A stretch of 64,000 bases of DNA from positions 59,183-123,182 of the forward strand of contig CANFRP010000001.1 in assembly GCA_947449535.1 (NCBI GenBank). Direction: 5' to 3'. Below are positions 48,273-55,179 of the stretch, in pieces. A program made the translations under genes and the position numbers. The notes below the pieces were generated by a model. The model was not told the origin of the DNA and made no database searches. It was given only the letters and a program-made list of their open reading frames with translations. How positions within the stretch are numbered: the first letter of the stretch is position 1; each line of letters starts with the position of its first letter. The DNA is from Actinomycetota bacterium. Lineage in GTDB: Bacteria > Actinomycetota > Actinomycetes > Nanopelagicales > Nanopelagicaceae.

Positions 48273-48608
48273 TCATGCAGGCCGTGAAGTCGGACGTATC
48301 TGCCAGCTCTGAGTAATCTCATCGAGCTCGATCTCAAATGTTGCGACCGCTCCGACTGGAGCAGCCTCTACTCGCCAGATAGCACGAGCGCCATCATCGA
48401 AAATATTCTCTTCGGTGATATGAGCATGCCCATCATTAATTCGATTCCACCATCCCCCAGATTCGCGCCATCTCGAGACGATGCCATGGACATGAAAGAG
48501 GCGGCCTTTGTAGATGAACTCAATCGGCTCGCCTTCAGGGGCAAGCACGCGCGCGGAAGCTGGAATGGGCGCTGCAGGCGCTGGGGCGGAAACTGGTTGT
48601 TCGAACAT
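48273..48608 (-). CDS. DUF6504 family protein heading the SOS cassette
   Basis: A 111-residue soluble protein. An alanine/proline-rich N-terminus (about 1-25) is followed by a compact domain (GEPIEFIYKGRLFHVHGIVSRW ... WWNRIND ... IWRVEA). It matches my recollection of DUF6504, an uncharacterised family found beside dnaE2 and dinB genes in actinobacteria. The ATG lies inside the LexA palindrome, so the gene appears leaderless and directly SOS-controlled. Its small size and constant company suggest an accessory role in translesion synthesis, which is inference. Confidence 0.78.
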   Translation of the reverse strand: MFEQPVSAPAPAAPIPASARVLAPEGEPIEFIYKGRLFHVHGIVSRWRESGGWWNRINDGHAHITEENIFDDGARAIWRVEAAPVGAVATFEIELDEITQSWQIRPTSRPA

Positions 48609-48616
48609 ATGTTCGA
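48601..48616. promoter_or_regulatory. LexA (SOS) box
   Basis: TCGAACATATGTTCGA is a perfect 16-bp palindrome that matches the actinobacterial and Bacillus LexA consensus (TCGAAC-N4-GTTCGA). It lies directly after the -10 hexamer of the DUF6504-dnaE2-dinB operon and covers both the predicted transcription start and the ATG at 48608-48606. Confidence 0.93.
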
Positions 48617-48645
48617 AAGATAACTCTCCCCACTGACAGGCGCAA
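48617..48645 (-). promoter_or_regulatory. Promoter of the DUF6504-dnaE2-dinB operon
   Basis: On the minus strand TTGCGC (48645-48640), a 17-base spacer and TATCTT (48622-48617) fit -35 and -10 elements. The -10 ends 8 bases before the ATG, so the mRNA would have a leader of about two bases. The LexA box follows immediately, ideal for repression. Confidence 0.65.
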
Positions 48646-48680
48646 GTGGGCTCGACACGCGCTCAAAAGGGCTTCAATTA

Positions 48681-48710
48681 GTTGAATATTCAACAATACT
48701 GGTCTACCTT
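48681..48710 (+). promoter_or_regulatory. DoxX promoter with palindromic operator
   Basis: TTGAAT (48682-48687), a 17-base spacer and TACCTT (48705-48710) form a good -35/-10 pair. The -35 lies inside the perfect 14-bp palindrome GTTGAATATTCAAC (48681-48694), which would let a dimeric repressor block RNA polymerase. The regulator is not identified in the window. Confidence 0.6.
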
Positions 48711-48758
48711 CATACCAAACGGGCAACACGAGCCCAAAGAATCTCGGTAAGGGGAAAA

Positions 48759-49190
48759 ATGAATTCAACAGCACTCCTAGTAGGTCGCATCTTTATTGCA
48801 CTCCTCTTCGTAAATGGCGGAATCGCTCACTTCACAAAGTCGGCAGCAATGACAGGTTATGCGCAATACAAGAAGGTCCCAGCTGCAAAGCTCTCAGTCC
48901 TCGCTAGCGGTCTCTTGATCCTCGTTGGTGGACTCTTTATCCTCCTCGGCGTCTGGGTAGATCTTGGCGCACTCCTTCTCGTTCTCTTCCTTATCGCATC
49001 AGCACTTATCTTCCACACATTCTGGAAAGAGACTGATGCAACAGCAAAGCAGAATGAATCAACCGCATTCTTTAAGAACATAGCGATGGCAGGCTTCGCA
49101 TTGGTCATCTTCGGAATCACCTACAAGCACGGTTCATCAGTTGATCTTGGGTGGTCAATTTCAAAGGCGCATGTACTTCTCTGGAAGTAG
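48759..49190 (+). CDS. DoxX family membrane protein
   Basis: A 143-residue protein with four hydrophobic segments (about 5-22, 45-62, 65-87 and 110-124). The start LLVGRIFIALLFVNGGIAHFTK fits the DoxX family, which has been tied to redox and thiol stress functions in mycobacteria. Strong ribosome site AAGGGGA before the ATG. Codon usage is markedly biased to C-ending codons (CTC, ATC) compared with neighbours, which hints at high expression. It is monocistronic, with its own promoter and terminator. Confidence 0.82.
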   Translation: MNSTALLVGRIFIALLFVNGGIAHFTKSAAMTGYAQYKKVPAAKLSVLASGLLILVGGLFILLGVWVDLGALLLVLFLIASALIFHTFWKETDATAKQNESTAFFKNIAMAGFALVIFGITYKHGSSVDLGWSISKAHVLLWK

Positions 49191-49210
49191 TCTCGCTAAA
49201 TAGTTAAGTT

Positions 49211-49244
49211 AAGGGCCCTTGCATGAAAGTGTGGGGGCCTTTTT
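49211..49244 (+). terminator. Terminator after the DoxX gene
   Basis: AAGGGCCC (49211-49218) pairs with GGGCCTTT (49235-49242), with one G-T pair and a 16-base loop, and is followed by T residues. A second stem, GCATGAAA (49221-49228) with TTTCATGC (49242-49249), overlaps it, so two mutually exclusive folds are possible. Confidence 0.65.
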
Positions 49245-49261
49245 CATGCCACCATTGAGTC

Positions 49262-50011
49262 ATGGATATCGCTCTAGCAATACTTGCCGGTTCCTTTATC
49301 GGAGCAGTCCTAGGTTTTATCGGCGCAGGTGGGGCAATGCTCTCCGTCCCCATACTGATCTATATCTTTGATTTCACTCCCGTGCATGCATCCACTGCTG
49401 CCCTTGTCGTTGTCTTTTGCGCCGCAGCGGCTGGCGCAATTCCGAAATTACGTAAAGGCGAAGCGCTCGTGCGGGAAGCTCTCACTATTAGCGGCCTTGG
49501 ATTGATCACAAATATTGGTGGAGCAATTCTCTCCAAAAATTTATCGGCAGATACGATCACCACGGGTTTTGCAGTTGTGTTGATAATTGCTGGATCGGCC
49601 ATGTTAAAAGGCCCAGTCAAAGATCACCCCGAGAAAAAAATGCCCGTCATTGTTCTGGTGATACTTTCCCTAGTTATCGGCGCACTCACTGGAGTATTTG
49701 GTATTGGAGGCGGGTTTCTTGCGATTCCGATCTTGGTTCTCTTCTTTCATACTCCTCAAAATAAAGCAGCCGGCACTTCACTTCTTATTATTTCAATGAA
49801 CTCCGCAATCTCCTTTGTTGGTCACCGCGCCCAATGGGGCGATGTGAAATGGCATATTCCAATCATCATGGCTGGTGCAGCCCTTGTGATTGCTACCTTT
49901 GCTTCGCATTTCGCATCAAAGATGCCAGCAAAATTAATGCGAAATTCCTTTGCGATACTTCTCTTCTCGGTTTCGCTCTTCACCATAATTAAGACTTGGT
50001 TTATTGCTTAA
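49262..50011 (+). CDS. TauE/SafE-family anion exporter
   Basis: A 249-residue polytopic membrane protein with two related halves, each starting with a glycine-rich helix: GFIGAGGAMLSVPIL (about 19-33) and GVFGIGGGFLAIPIL (about 148-162). This repeat is the hallmark of the TauE/SafE (DUF81) family, whose members export sulfite, sulfoacetate or similar organosulfur anions. About eight spans. The substrate is unknown. The 3' end overlaps the convergent MFS gene by 11 bases. Confidence 0.87.
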   Translation: MDIALAILAGSFIGAVLGFIGAGGAMLSVPILIYIFDFTPVHASTAALVVVFCAAAAGAIPKLRKGEALVREALTISGLGLITNIGGAILSKNLSADTITTGFAVVLIIAGSAMLKGPVKDHPEKKMPVIVLVILSLVIGALTGVFGIGGGFLAIPILVLFFHTPQNKAAGTSLLIISMNSAISFVGHRAQWGDVKWHIPIIMAGAALVIATFASHFASKMPAKLMRNSFAILLFSVSLFTIIKTWFIA

Positions 50012-51209
50012 CTTCTTGTGCCCTTACTGTTCGGCTCAAGTAACCCGCTAATAGCAATACTCCGACCGGAAAAGCCATCGCTCCTGGCAAAGTAACCAGA
50101 TCGGCCAAACCACCGATAATTGTTGGCCCCATGAAATAAGAAAAAATTCCGATAATTCCGATCCGGGCAATCGCCACCGATGGTGCAATCCCTGGAATTT
50201 TGCCCGCAGCTGAAATAAATGCCGGGACCATGGGCGCGATCCCAAAACCAGCAATTCCAAAACCAATGCTGATGATGATCAGCGCAACCGTCTTATTCCA
50301 TGATGCTAAAGGAACTGCAAGTGCAATCGATACACCCATGCAAATTCCACCAATGTATCCCCCAAGCTTGACAACTTTCTCAGCTCCAAATTTCATCATT
50401 AATTTATCGCCACTAAAGCGACCAATAATCATGGTGATTCCAAAGACGGCAAATGCAATCGAATCCACACCTTTTTGAAGCCCCATATGTTCGTGGAGCA
50501 ATATTCCGCTCCAATCCATGGCCGCTGCTTCCGGAATGAGACAACCCAATAATCCAAAGCCCAGCGCCCAGAGGATGAAGGTCTTTCGCTCGAAGAGTTT
50601 GATCTTTCCTTTCAGTCCCGCTTCATCGCCTTCGTGGCGATCAAGTGACTCGGGCAGAAAAGTGAAAATAGTTGGGATAAAGGTCATAAAGGCGATCACT
50701 GCAGCGCCGCAAATATTTGCTCGCGTGGAAATGTGATGAGAGAGAATTCCACCAGAGACCACTGCAAGAAGTGCGCCCACGCTCCATGCGCCGTGAAAGC
50801 CCGACATATATTTTCGCTCGGTATGAACTTCCACTGCGACACCTTGGGTATTGAGCGCCGTATCTGCGCATCCATAACCAATTGATTGTAAGAAAATTGC
50901 AAACATGAGTTGCTTTTGCGTGGTGGCCATACCCAACATAAATATTCCACTGGCCATCTCCAAACCACCAAGAACTAGCACCCAACGAGATCCAAATTTA
51001 TGAATAAAACGACCAGCCAATTGCGCACCGATAACTGCTCCGGCTGGACCGGCGGCTAGTGAGAGACCAAATTGTGAATTAGAGAGATGCAGGGTGTGCT
51101 TCACTTCTGGGATTCGAGGCACCCATGCATTGGAAAGGACGCCGAGTAATCCAAAACCGAGCCAGGTTGTGTTACGGGCTCGAATTGCTATCTCTCGTGT
51201 TGATTTCAT
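50001..51209 (-). CDS. MFS permease
   Basis: A 402-residue major facilitator with about twelve spans. The first loop has the family pattern in GRFIHKFGSRWVLVLG, and the second half begins after a charged loop near residues 190-210. Sequences such as WVPRIPEVKHTLHLSNSQFGLSL resemble the YbjJ/FucP-like group often annotated as sugar or drug transporters. The substrate cannot be read from sequence. A TAGCCT hexamer with a TGT extension lies 8 bases before the ATG, with no ribosome site. It is divergent from the TipAS-domain gene. Confidence 0.85.
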   Translation of the reverse strand: MKSTREIAIRARNTTWLGFGLLGVLSNAWVPRIPEVKHTLHLSNSQFGLSLAAGPAGAVIGAQLAGRFIHKFGSRWVLVLGGLEMASGIFMLGMATTQKQLMFAIFLQSIGYGCADTALNTQGVAVEVHTERKYMSGFHGAWSVGALLAVVSGGILSHHISTRANICGAAVIAFMTFIPTIFTFLPESLDRHEGDEAGLKGKIKLFERKTFILWALGFGLLGCLIPEAAAMDWSGILLHEHMGLQKGVDSIAFAVFGITMIIGRFSGDKLMMKFGAEKVVKLGGYIGGICMGVSIALAVPLASWNKTVALIIISIGFGIAGFGIAPMVPAFISAAGKIPGIAPSVAIARIGIIGIFSYFMGPTIIGGLADLVTLPGAMAFPVGVLLLAGYLSRTVRAQEVKQ

Positions 51210-51217
51210 TAACGAGC

Positions 51218-51223
51218 AGGCTA
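51218..51223 (-). promoter_or_regulatory. Candidate leaderless -10 element of the MFS gene
   Basis: TAGCCT on the minus strand, preceded by TGT (extended -10), ends 8 bases before the ATG at 51209, so the mRNA leader would be about two bases. No ribosome site is present. Confidence 0.5.
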
Positions 51224-51246
51224 ACAGTGATCGAGGGGCTTGCCGT

Positions 51247-51252
51247 TATATT
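51247..51252 (+). promoter_or_regulatory. Candidate leaderless -10 element of the TipAS-domain gene
   Basis: TATATT is followed by six bases (TGGGCA) and the ATG at 51259. The predicted transcription start falls on the A of the ATG. No -35 of quality and no Shine-Dalgarno sequence are seen. Confidence 0.55.
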
Positions 51253-51258
51253 TGGGCA

Positions 51259-51642
51259 ATGGATTTACCGCAGAATCAATATGGTGCTGAAGCCCAAGAG
51301 CGCTGGCCCGATAATTTTGCCGAAAGCAACGATCGCCTCTCGAAATTAAATCAAGAAGAGATGGCTGAGCTCTTTGCGCGCGGGGAGCTGATTACCAAAG
51401 CAATTGCGGAAGCTTTTCGTGATGGCTACCCCGCCAGCGAGCCAGCAGTTCAAGAATATGTTGCGGATCATTTCAACTGGATCTGCGCTTTTTGGACCCC
51501 TGATAAGAATTCCTACATTGGTCTCGGCGAAATGTATGTCGCCGATCCGCGATTTACCGAGCACTACAACAACTTTGCGCAAGATCTTGCCCCCTATCTG
51601 GCAGAAGCAATGAAGATTTATGCGCATTCATCGCTTTCTTGA
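51259..51642 (+). CDS. Stand-alone TipAS antibiotic-recognition domain protein
   Basis: A 127-residue soluble protein that matches the TipAS ligand-binding domain: YGAEAQERW near the N-terminus, a helical middle (EEMAELFARGELITKAIAEAF) and HFNWICAFWTPDKNSYIGLGEMYVADPRF near the end. In TipA this domain follows a MerR-type helix-turn-helix and binds thiopeptides. Here no DNA-binding part is present, as in the stand-alone albicidin-binding AlbA proteins. It may sequester a toxic ligand, or serve as a sensor. An upstream in-frame extension to 51094 overlaps the MFS gene and is rejected. Confidence 0.82.
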   Translation: MDLPQNQYGAEAQERWPDNFAESNDRLSKLNQEEMAELFARGELITKAIAEAFRDGYPASEPAVQEYVADHFNWICAFWTPDKNSYIGLGEMYVADPRFTEHYNNFAQDLAPYLAEAMKIYAHSSLS

Positions 51643-51653
51643 GTAACTACTTC

Positions 51654-51659
51654 TAGAGT
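51654..51659 (+). promoter_or_regulatory. Candidate leaderless -10 element of the YbaK gene
   Basis: TAGAGT is followed by six bases (TAGGCT) and the ATG at 51666, so transcription would start at or next to the start codon. This would head the long plus-strand run that includes the carotenoid genes. Confidence 0.5.
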
Positions 51660-51665
51660 TAGGCT

Positions 51666-52151
51666 ATGGATGGAATTCTTGAAAAAGCCGCGGTCAAACG
51701 AGTAATTGCAGCACAAGAAAAACTAGGCATTGCGGGCCGGGCAACCATTTTGGCCGAGAGCGCACGCACCGCTGCCGAAGCTGCTGCCTCTCTCAATATT
51801 GAAGTTGGCCAGATAGCTTCCTCGCTCATTTTTAAACTTCCTGATCACTCACCTCTCCTCATCATTACCAGTGGTCGCCACCGCGTGGATACTGATCTTG
51901 TTGCAAAGAATTTAGGGATCGATAAATTAGAGCGCGTCGATGCTGATTACGTGAAAGAGAAATCTGGATTCTCCATTGGCGGGGTTGCACCCATCGGTTG
52001 GATTTCACCCGCGACAATTCTGATCGATGATGCGCTCAATGATTATGAGGTTGTGTGGGCTGCAGCAGGGCACCCGCATGCGGTGTATCCGACGACATAC
52101 GCAGAATTGATCTCTTGTACCGGCGCAAAGTCCATGATTGTTGGAGACTGA
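51666..52151 (+). CDS. YbaK/EbsC-type aminoacyl-tRNA deacylase
   Basis: A 161-residue single-domain protein of the YbaK/ProX family, which hydrolyses mischarged tRNA (for example Cys-tRNA-Pro). Family segments are ASLNIEVGQIASSLIFKL, LLIITSGRHRVD, and GGVAPIGWISPATILIDDAL with the glycine/proline-rich substrate loop. The substrate amino acid cannot be told. It lies 23 bases after the TipAS-domain gene and 4 bases before a lipoprotein gene. Confidence 0.88.
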   Translation: MDGILEKAAVKRVIAAQEKLGIAGRATILAESARTAAEAAASLNIEVGQIASSLIFKLPDHSPLLIITSGRHRVDTDLVAKNLGIDKLERVDADYVKEKSGFSIGGVAPIGWISPATILIDDALNDYEVVWAAAGHPHAVYPTTYAELISCTGAKSMIVGD

Positions 52152-52155
52152 CCAC

Positions 52156-52587
52156 ATGAAGCGACTCGTAGCAGGACTCGTGGGATTGACTCTCATTCTC
52201 ACTTCTTGTGGATCTACGTCAGAAGCTAAGGCGCTGACCGGATGTTATGAGGCCACTCTCGCTGCCGATCATTATTTTCTCAATATCATCAATGTCGATG
52301 GCAACAACGTTGAAGCGCTTGTCGCATTTAATAACGCCCAAAAAGACTCTTCCCACGGCACCTTTATTGCTGCGTACAACAATCAAATTCTCAAAGGAAT
52401 CTTTGACTTCCAATCTGAGGGTATGGCTTCAAGCCGAGAATTGATTTTCAAGAAGAGCGCGCGCGGTTTTTATGAAGGATTTGGCGAAGTGCAGGTAAAT
52501 GGAAACCTGGAAAGTTTTAAGGATCCAAAGAAAGTTACTTGGGATACTAGTTATGAATTCTTGCCGTCTACCGCTTGCCCGAAGTAA
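52156..52587 (+). CDS. Small lipoprotein of unknown function
   Basis: A 143-residue exported protein. Signal peptide MKRLVAGLVGLTLILTSCGS carries a lipobox (LTSC, Cys18) for lipidation by Lgt and cleavage by LspA. The mature part has a mixed beta-rich composition with two more cysteines (near residues 29 and 141) that could form a disulfide. I do not recognise the family. A GGAG site precedes the ATG. The stop overlaps the SulP start as TAATG. Confidence 0.8.
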   Translation: MKRLVAGLVGLTLILTSCGSTSEAKALTGCYEATLAADHYFLNIINVDGNNVEALVAFNNAQKDSSHGTFIAAYNNQILKGIFDFQSEGMASSRELIFKKSARGFYEGFGEVQVNGNLESFKDPKKVTWDTSYEFLPSTACPK

Positions 52588-53837
52588 TGAAAGTTTTCTA
52601 TCGCACAGACTTCCCTGCTACAAGAAGCGCATTTGCGCATGACTTTATCTCCGGCGTCACTGTTGCCATTGTGGCTCTTCCGCTTGCAATCGGTTTTGGA
52701 ATTACTTCAGGTCTGACCGCAGCTGCCGGAATCTCCACTGCGATCGTCGCGGGATTTATCTCGGCGCTTTTAGGCGGTTCTCGGTTTCAAGTCAGCGGTC
52801 CGACCGGAGCCATGACGGTTGTGCTTATCCCCGTCATTCATCACTATGGCATCGGCGCAATTCCCACACTTGGAGTAATGGCTGGTGTGATCGTTATAGC
52901 AATGGGCGCGCTACGACTGGGCAGATTGATCAAGCGCGTTCCCGATTCTGTCGTTGAAGGCTTTACGGTCGGAATTGCAATAATCATTGCTCTACAACAA
53001 CTTCCCTTTGCACTCGGTGTCACTAAAGGTGCTGGCGATCGCACCTTGCCGTCGGCATTCAATACGGTAAAGAGCGCGCTCGCGCTGGGATTACATTGGC
53101 AGACGCTATTCGTTCTATGTCTCACCTTATTTATTAAGTTCAACATTATGCGAATTGTTGAAGCGATGCATATCCGCTCTTATATCCCAGCTAGTTTTTC
53201 AGCACTAGTAATAGCCTCCGGGGTCACCGCGCTTTTGCATCTGTCAGTAAATAAAGTCGGCGATATTCCACGTTCAGTTATTACTTGGACGCCACCCCAC
53301 TCCAATAACCTTCACTTCGTAAGTCTCATCGTCCCCGCACTTTCTATTGCATTCCTAGCTGCTATCGAATCCTTGCTGGCCGCCCGAGTGGCCGATGAAT
53401 TGGCTCATGTAAGTAAAGCGAACGAATTTCGCCCTAACCAAGAACTTTTTGGACAGGGAATTGCCTCGGCAATTGCCTCCATCTTTGGGGGAATGCCAGC
53501 TACGGGTGCGATCGCACGAACAAATGTCAACGTGCGTTCCCACGGTACGAGTCGGATAGCTTCTATGGTGCACGCCCTGACTCTTCTAATTATTATTCTC
53601 TTCATGGCTCCGCTCTTCTCGCAGATTCCCAGCGCCGCAATTGCCGGAGTGCTGATTGGTACAAGCTTCCGAATTTTCAATAAAGCGACCATGCTCGAAA
53701 TATTTTCCTCCGGTCGTGAAAAGACTCTTATCTTTCTGGTCACTGCCATATCTACCGTAAGTATTGATCTCATTTGGGGAATCAGCATCGGCATCGCTCT
53801 TTATTGGGCATTTGCACTAAAGGCGAAATTTCTATGA
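52587..53837 (+). CDS. SulP-family anion transporter lacking the STAS domain
   Basis: A 416-residue membrane protein with about eleven to twelve spans. SulP marks are DFISGVTVAIVALPLAIGFGITSGL at the N-terminus, RFQVSGPTGAMTVVL, and GGMPATGAIARTNVNVRSHGTSR in the second half. SulP proteins carry sulfate, bicarbonate or dicarboxylates. Most bacterial members have a C-terminal STAS domain, but here the protein ends right after the last helix (WAFALKAKFL). The start overlaps the upstream lipoprotein stop by one base and the end overlaps the next lipoprotein by 4 bases. Confidence 0.9.
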   Translation: MKVFYRTDFPATRSAFAHDFISGVTVAIVALPLAIGFGITSGLTAAAGISTAIVAGFISALLGGSRFQVSGPTGAMTVVLIPVIHHYGIGAIPTLGVMAGVIVIAMGALRLGRLIKRVPDSVVEGFTVGIAIIIALQQLPFALGVTKGAGDRTLPSAFNTVKSALALGLHWQTLFVLCLTLFIKFNIMRIVEAMHIRSYIPASFSALVIASGVTALLHLSVNKVGDIPRSVITWTPPHSNNLHFVSLIVPALSIAFLAAIESLLAARVADELAHVSKANEFRPNQELFGQGIASAIASIFGGMPATGAIARTNVNVRSHGTSRIASMVHALTLLIIILFMAPLFSQIPSAAIAGVLIGTSFRIFNKATMLEIFSSGREKTLIFLVTAISTVSIDLIWGISIGIALYWAFALKAKFL

Positions 53838-54394
53838 AAAAACTCGTACTTGTTCTCGCCGTAGTCCTTCTTGCAGGTTGCGGATCCACCGCTCCCACCT
53901 CCCACCCAAAGCCAAGTTCGTCGCCTACCCAAATTGCGCTATCCGTACCTTCGTCCTGCACGAGTACAGAAATGCTTAACGCACTAACTCCCATTGTCCC
54001 TGGGTCAAAATTTATCGACACTCCTTGGCATCCTGCACCCGGAACCGAGCTCGCTGATTTCTTGAGTAATGGTGGGATCGCTTGTTCTTATGGTTTGCAG
54101 AGCGCTGCCATTGGCGTCACGGTTCGCTGGGTGAAGGATTCTGGTTCTTACTTCGATAAACGTGTGGCAAGTTGGAGTAAGGATGGTTATTCACTTGTTG
54201 ACCTACCAGCCGTGGATGAGAGAGCTGCTTACTTTATTTCCAAGCCACAATCAGGTACGCAAGAATTTAATATTTGGACCGTCAATATTTCTTACCAGGG
54301 ATTTTGGGTGTCAATTAGTTCGAGCTTCTCCCACACCCTAGATGAAGGCAAGCCATTAGTGGATGCGGCTCTCAAATCATTGGGCAGCAAATGA
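53834..54394 (+). CDS. Lipoprotein of unknown function
   Basis: A 186-residue exported protein with a signal peptide and lipobox (MKKLVLVLAVVLLAGCGS, Cys16), a serine/proline/threonine-rich linker (about 20-40) and a globular part with two cysteines near residues 46 and 85. Family not recognised. It overlaps both neighbours by 4 bases (SulP before, alpha/beta hydrolase after), so it is translated as part of the same run. Confidence 0.8.
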   Translation: MKKLVLVLAVVLLAGCGSTAPTSHPKPSSSPTQIALSVPSSCTSTEMLNALTPIVPGSKFIDTPWHPAPGTELADFLSNGGIACSYGLQSAAIGVTVRWVKDSGSYFDKRVASWSKDGYSLVDLPAVDERAAYFISKPQSGTQEFNIWTVNISYQGFWVSISSSFSHTLDEGKPLVDAALKSLGSK

Positions 54395-55179
54395 AGTTAT
54401 ATAGCGAAATAACTGGTTCTGGTGATTACCTAGTACTTCTGCATGGCATGGGGTCGGCGCATACCGCGTGGCAGCTAATCGCACCTGCGCTTTCTCAGGA
54501 TTTCACGGTTGTAAGCCTTGATCTACCCGGCCATGGAAAATCTAAATTCGATCCGCATCAAGAAATGGATCCAGAATCTTTGGGACGTTTAGTTCTGCGC
54601 ACTCTCGATGATTTAGGAATCGAAAAATTTCATATTGCCGGAAATTCACTTGGCGGGTGGATCGCACTAGAAATTGCTGCCGCTTCCCCCGAGCGAACTC
54701 TCTCGCTGGTCGGATTTGCTCCCGCTGGATTGTGGCTCACTCCATTCGTATCTCGAATTCCTGGAACTGCCCCCCTTCGTGGACTTGCCCGATTGGTAAA
54801 AACAATTGCGCCTGCAGTAGCAAAGGTGGAATGGGCCAAAAAAATTGGTTTTGCATCAGTAAGTCCCTTATGGAAGGAATTTTCTGACAAGTTGGTAGTC
54901 GATGCAACAGTGGCGATGGGTTCAGCTAAGGGCTACTTCCCTGCATGGGATGGATTGCTGCGAAAGCGATTCGACAAATCAATTGCAGCATCCGTGCCCA
55001 TCACCATCATCTTTGGTGATACCGATAACACTTTGCCTGCGCGCACCTCACAAGAACGATCTCTTGTGCCAGCTCATGCACGTTGGATAATTTTTCCGGA
55101 GAGTGGTCATGCGCCAATGTGGGACCACCCAGCCGAATGTATTGATGAAGTTCTGCGCACTACCGGAAAGCGCGCATGA
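54391..55179 (+). CDS. Alpha/beta hydrolase
   Basis: A 262-residue alpha/beta-hydrolase-fold protein without a signal peptide. The oxyanion HGMGSAHTAW segment is near residue 20, the nucleophile elbow is GNSLGGWIALE (Ser near residue 88), a likely acid lies in FGDTDNTLPAR, and the histidine is in ESGHAPMWDHP. Such enzymes act on esters, lactones or C-C bonds, and the substrate is unknown. The 4-base overlap with the CrtA-like gene downstream makes a role around carotenoid or lipid metabolism possible, but that is only context. Confidence 0.87.
   Translation: MKLYSEITGSGDYLVLLHGMGSAHTAWQLIAPALSQDFTVVSLDLPGHGKSKFDPHQEMDPESLGRLVLRTLDDLGIEKFHIAGNSLGGWIALEIAAASPERTLSLVGFAPAGLWLTPFVSRIPGTAPLRGLARLVKTIAPAVAKVEWAKKIGFASVSPLWKEFSDKLVVDATVAMGSAKGYFPAWDGLLRKRFDKSIAASVPITIIFGDTDNTLPARTSQERSLVPAHARWIIFPESGHAPMWDHPAECIDEVLRTTGKRA

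Noticed and set aside
48257..48337. 27-residue extension of DnaE2
   Set aside because: It overlaps the end of the DUF6504 gene and the family begins at MFTHLRV-like sequence, so the ATG at 48256 is preferred.
51094..51258. 55-residue extension of the TipAS-domain protein
   Set aside because: It lies antisense to the start of the MFS gene, has no family similarity, and a TATATT hexamer sits 6 bases before the ATG at 51259.
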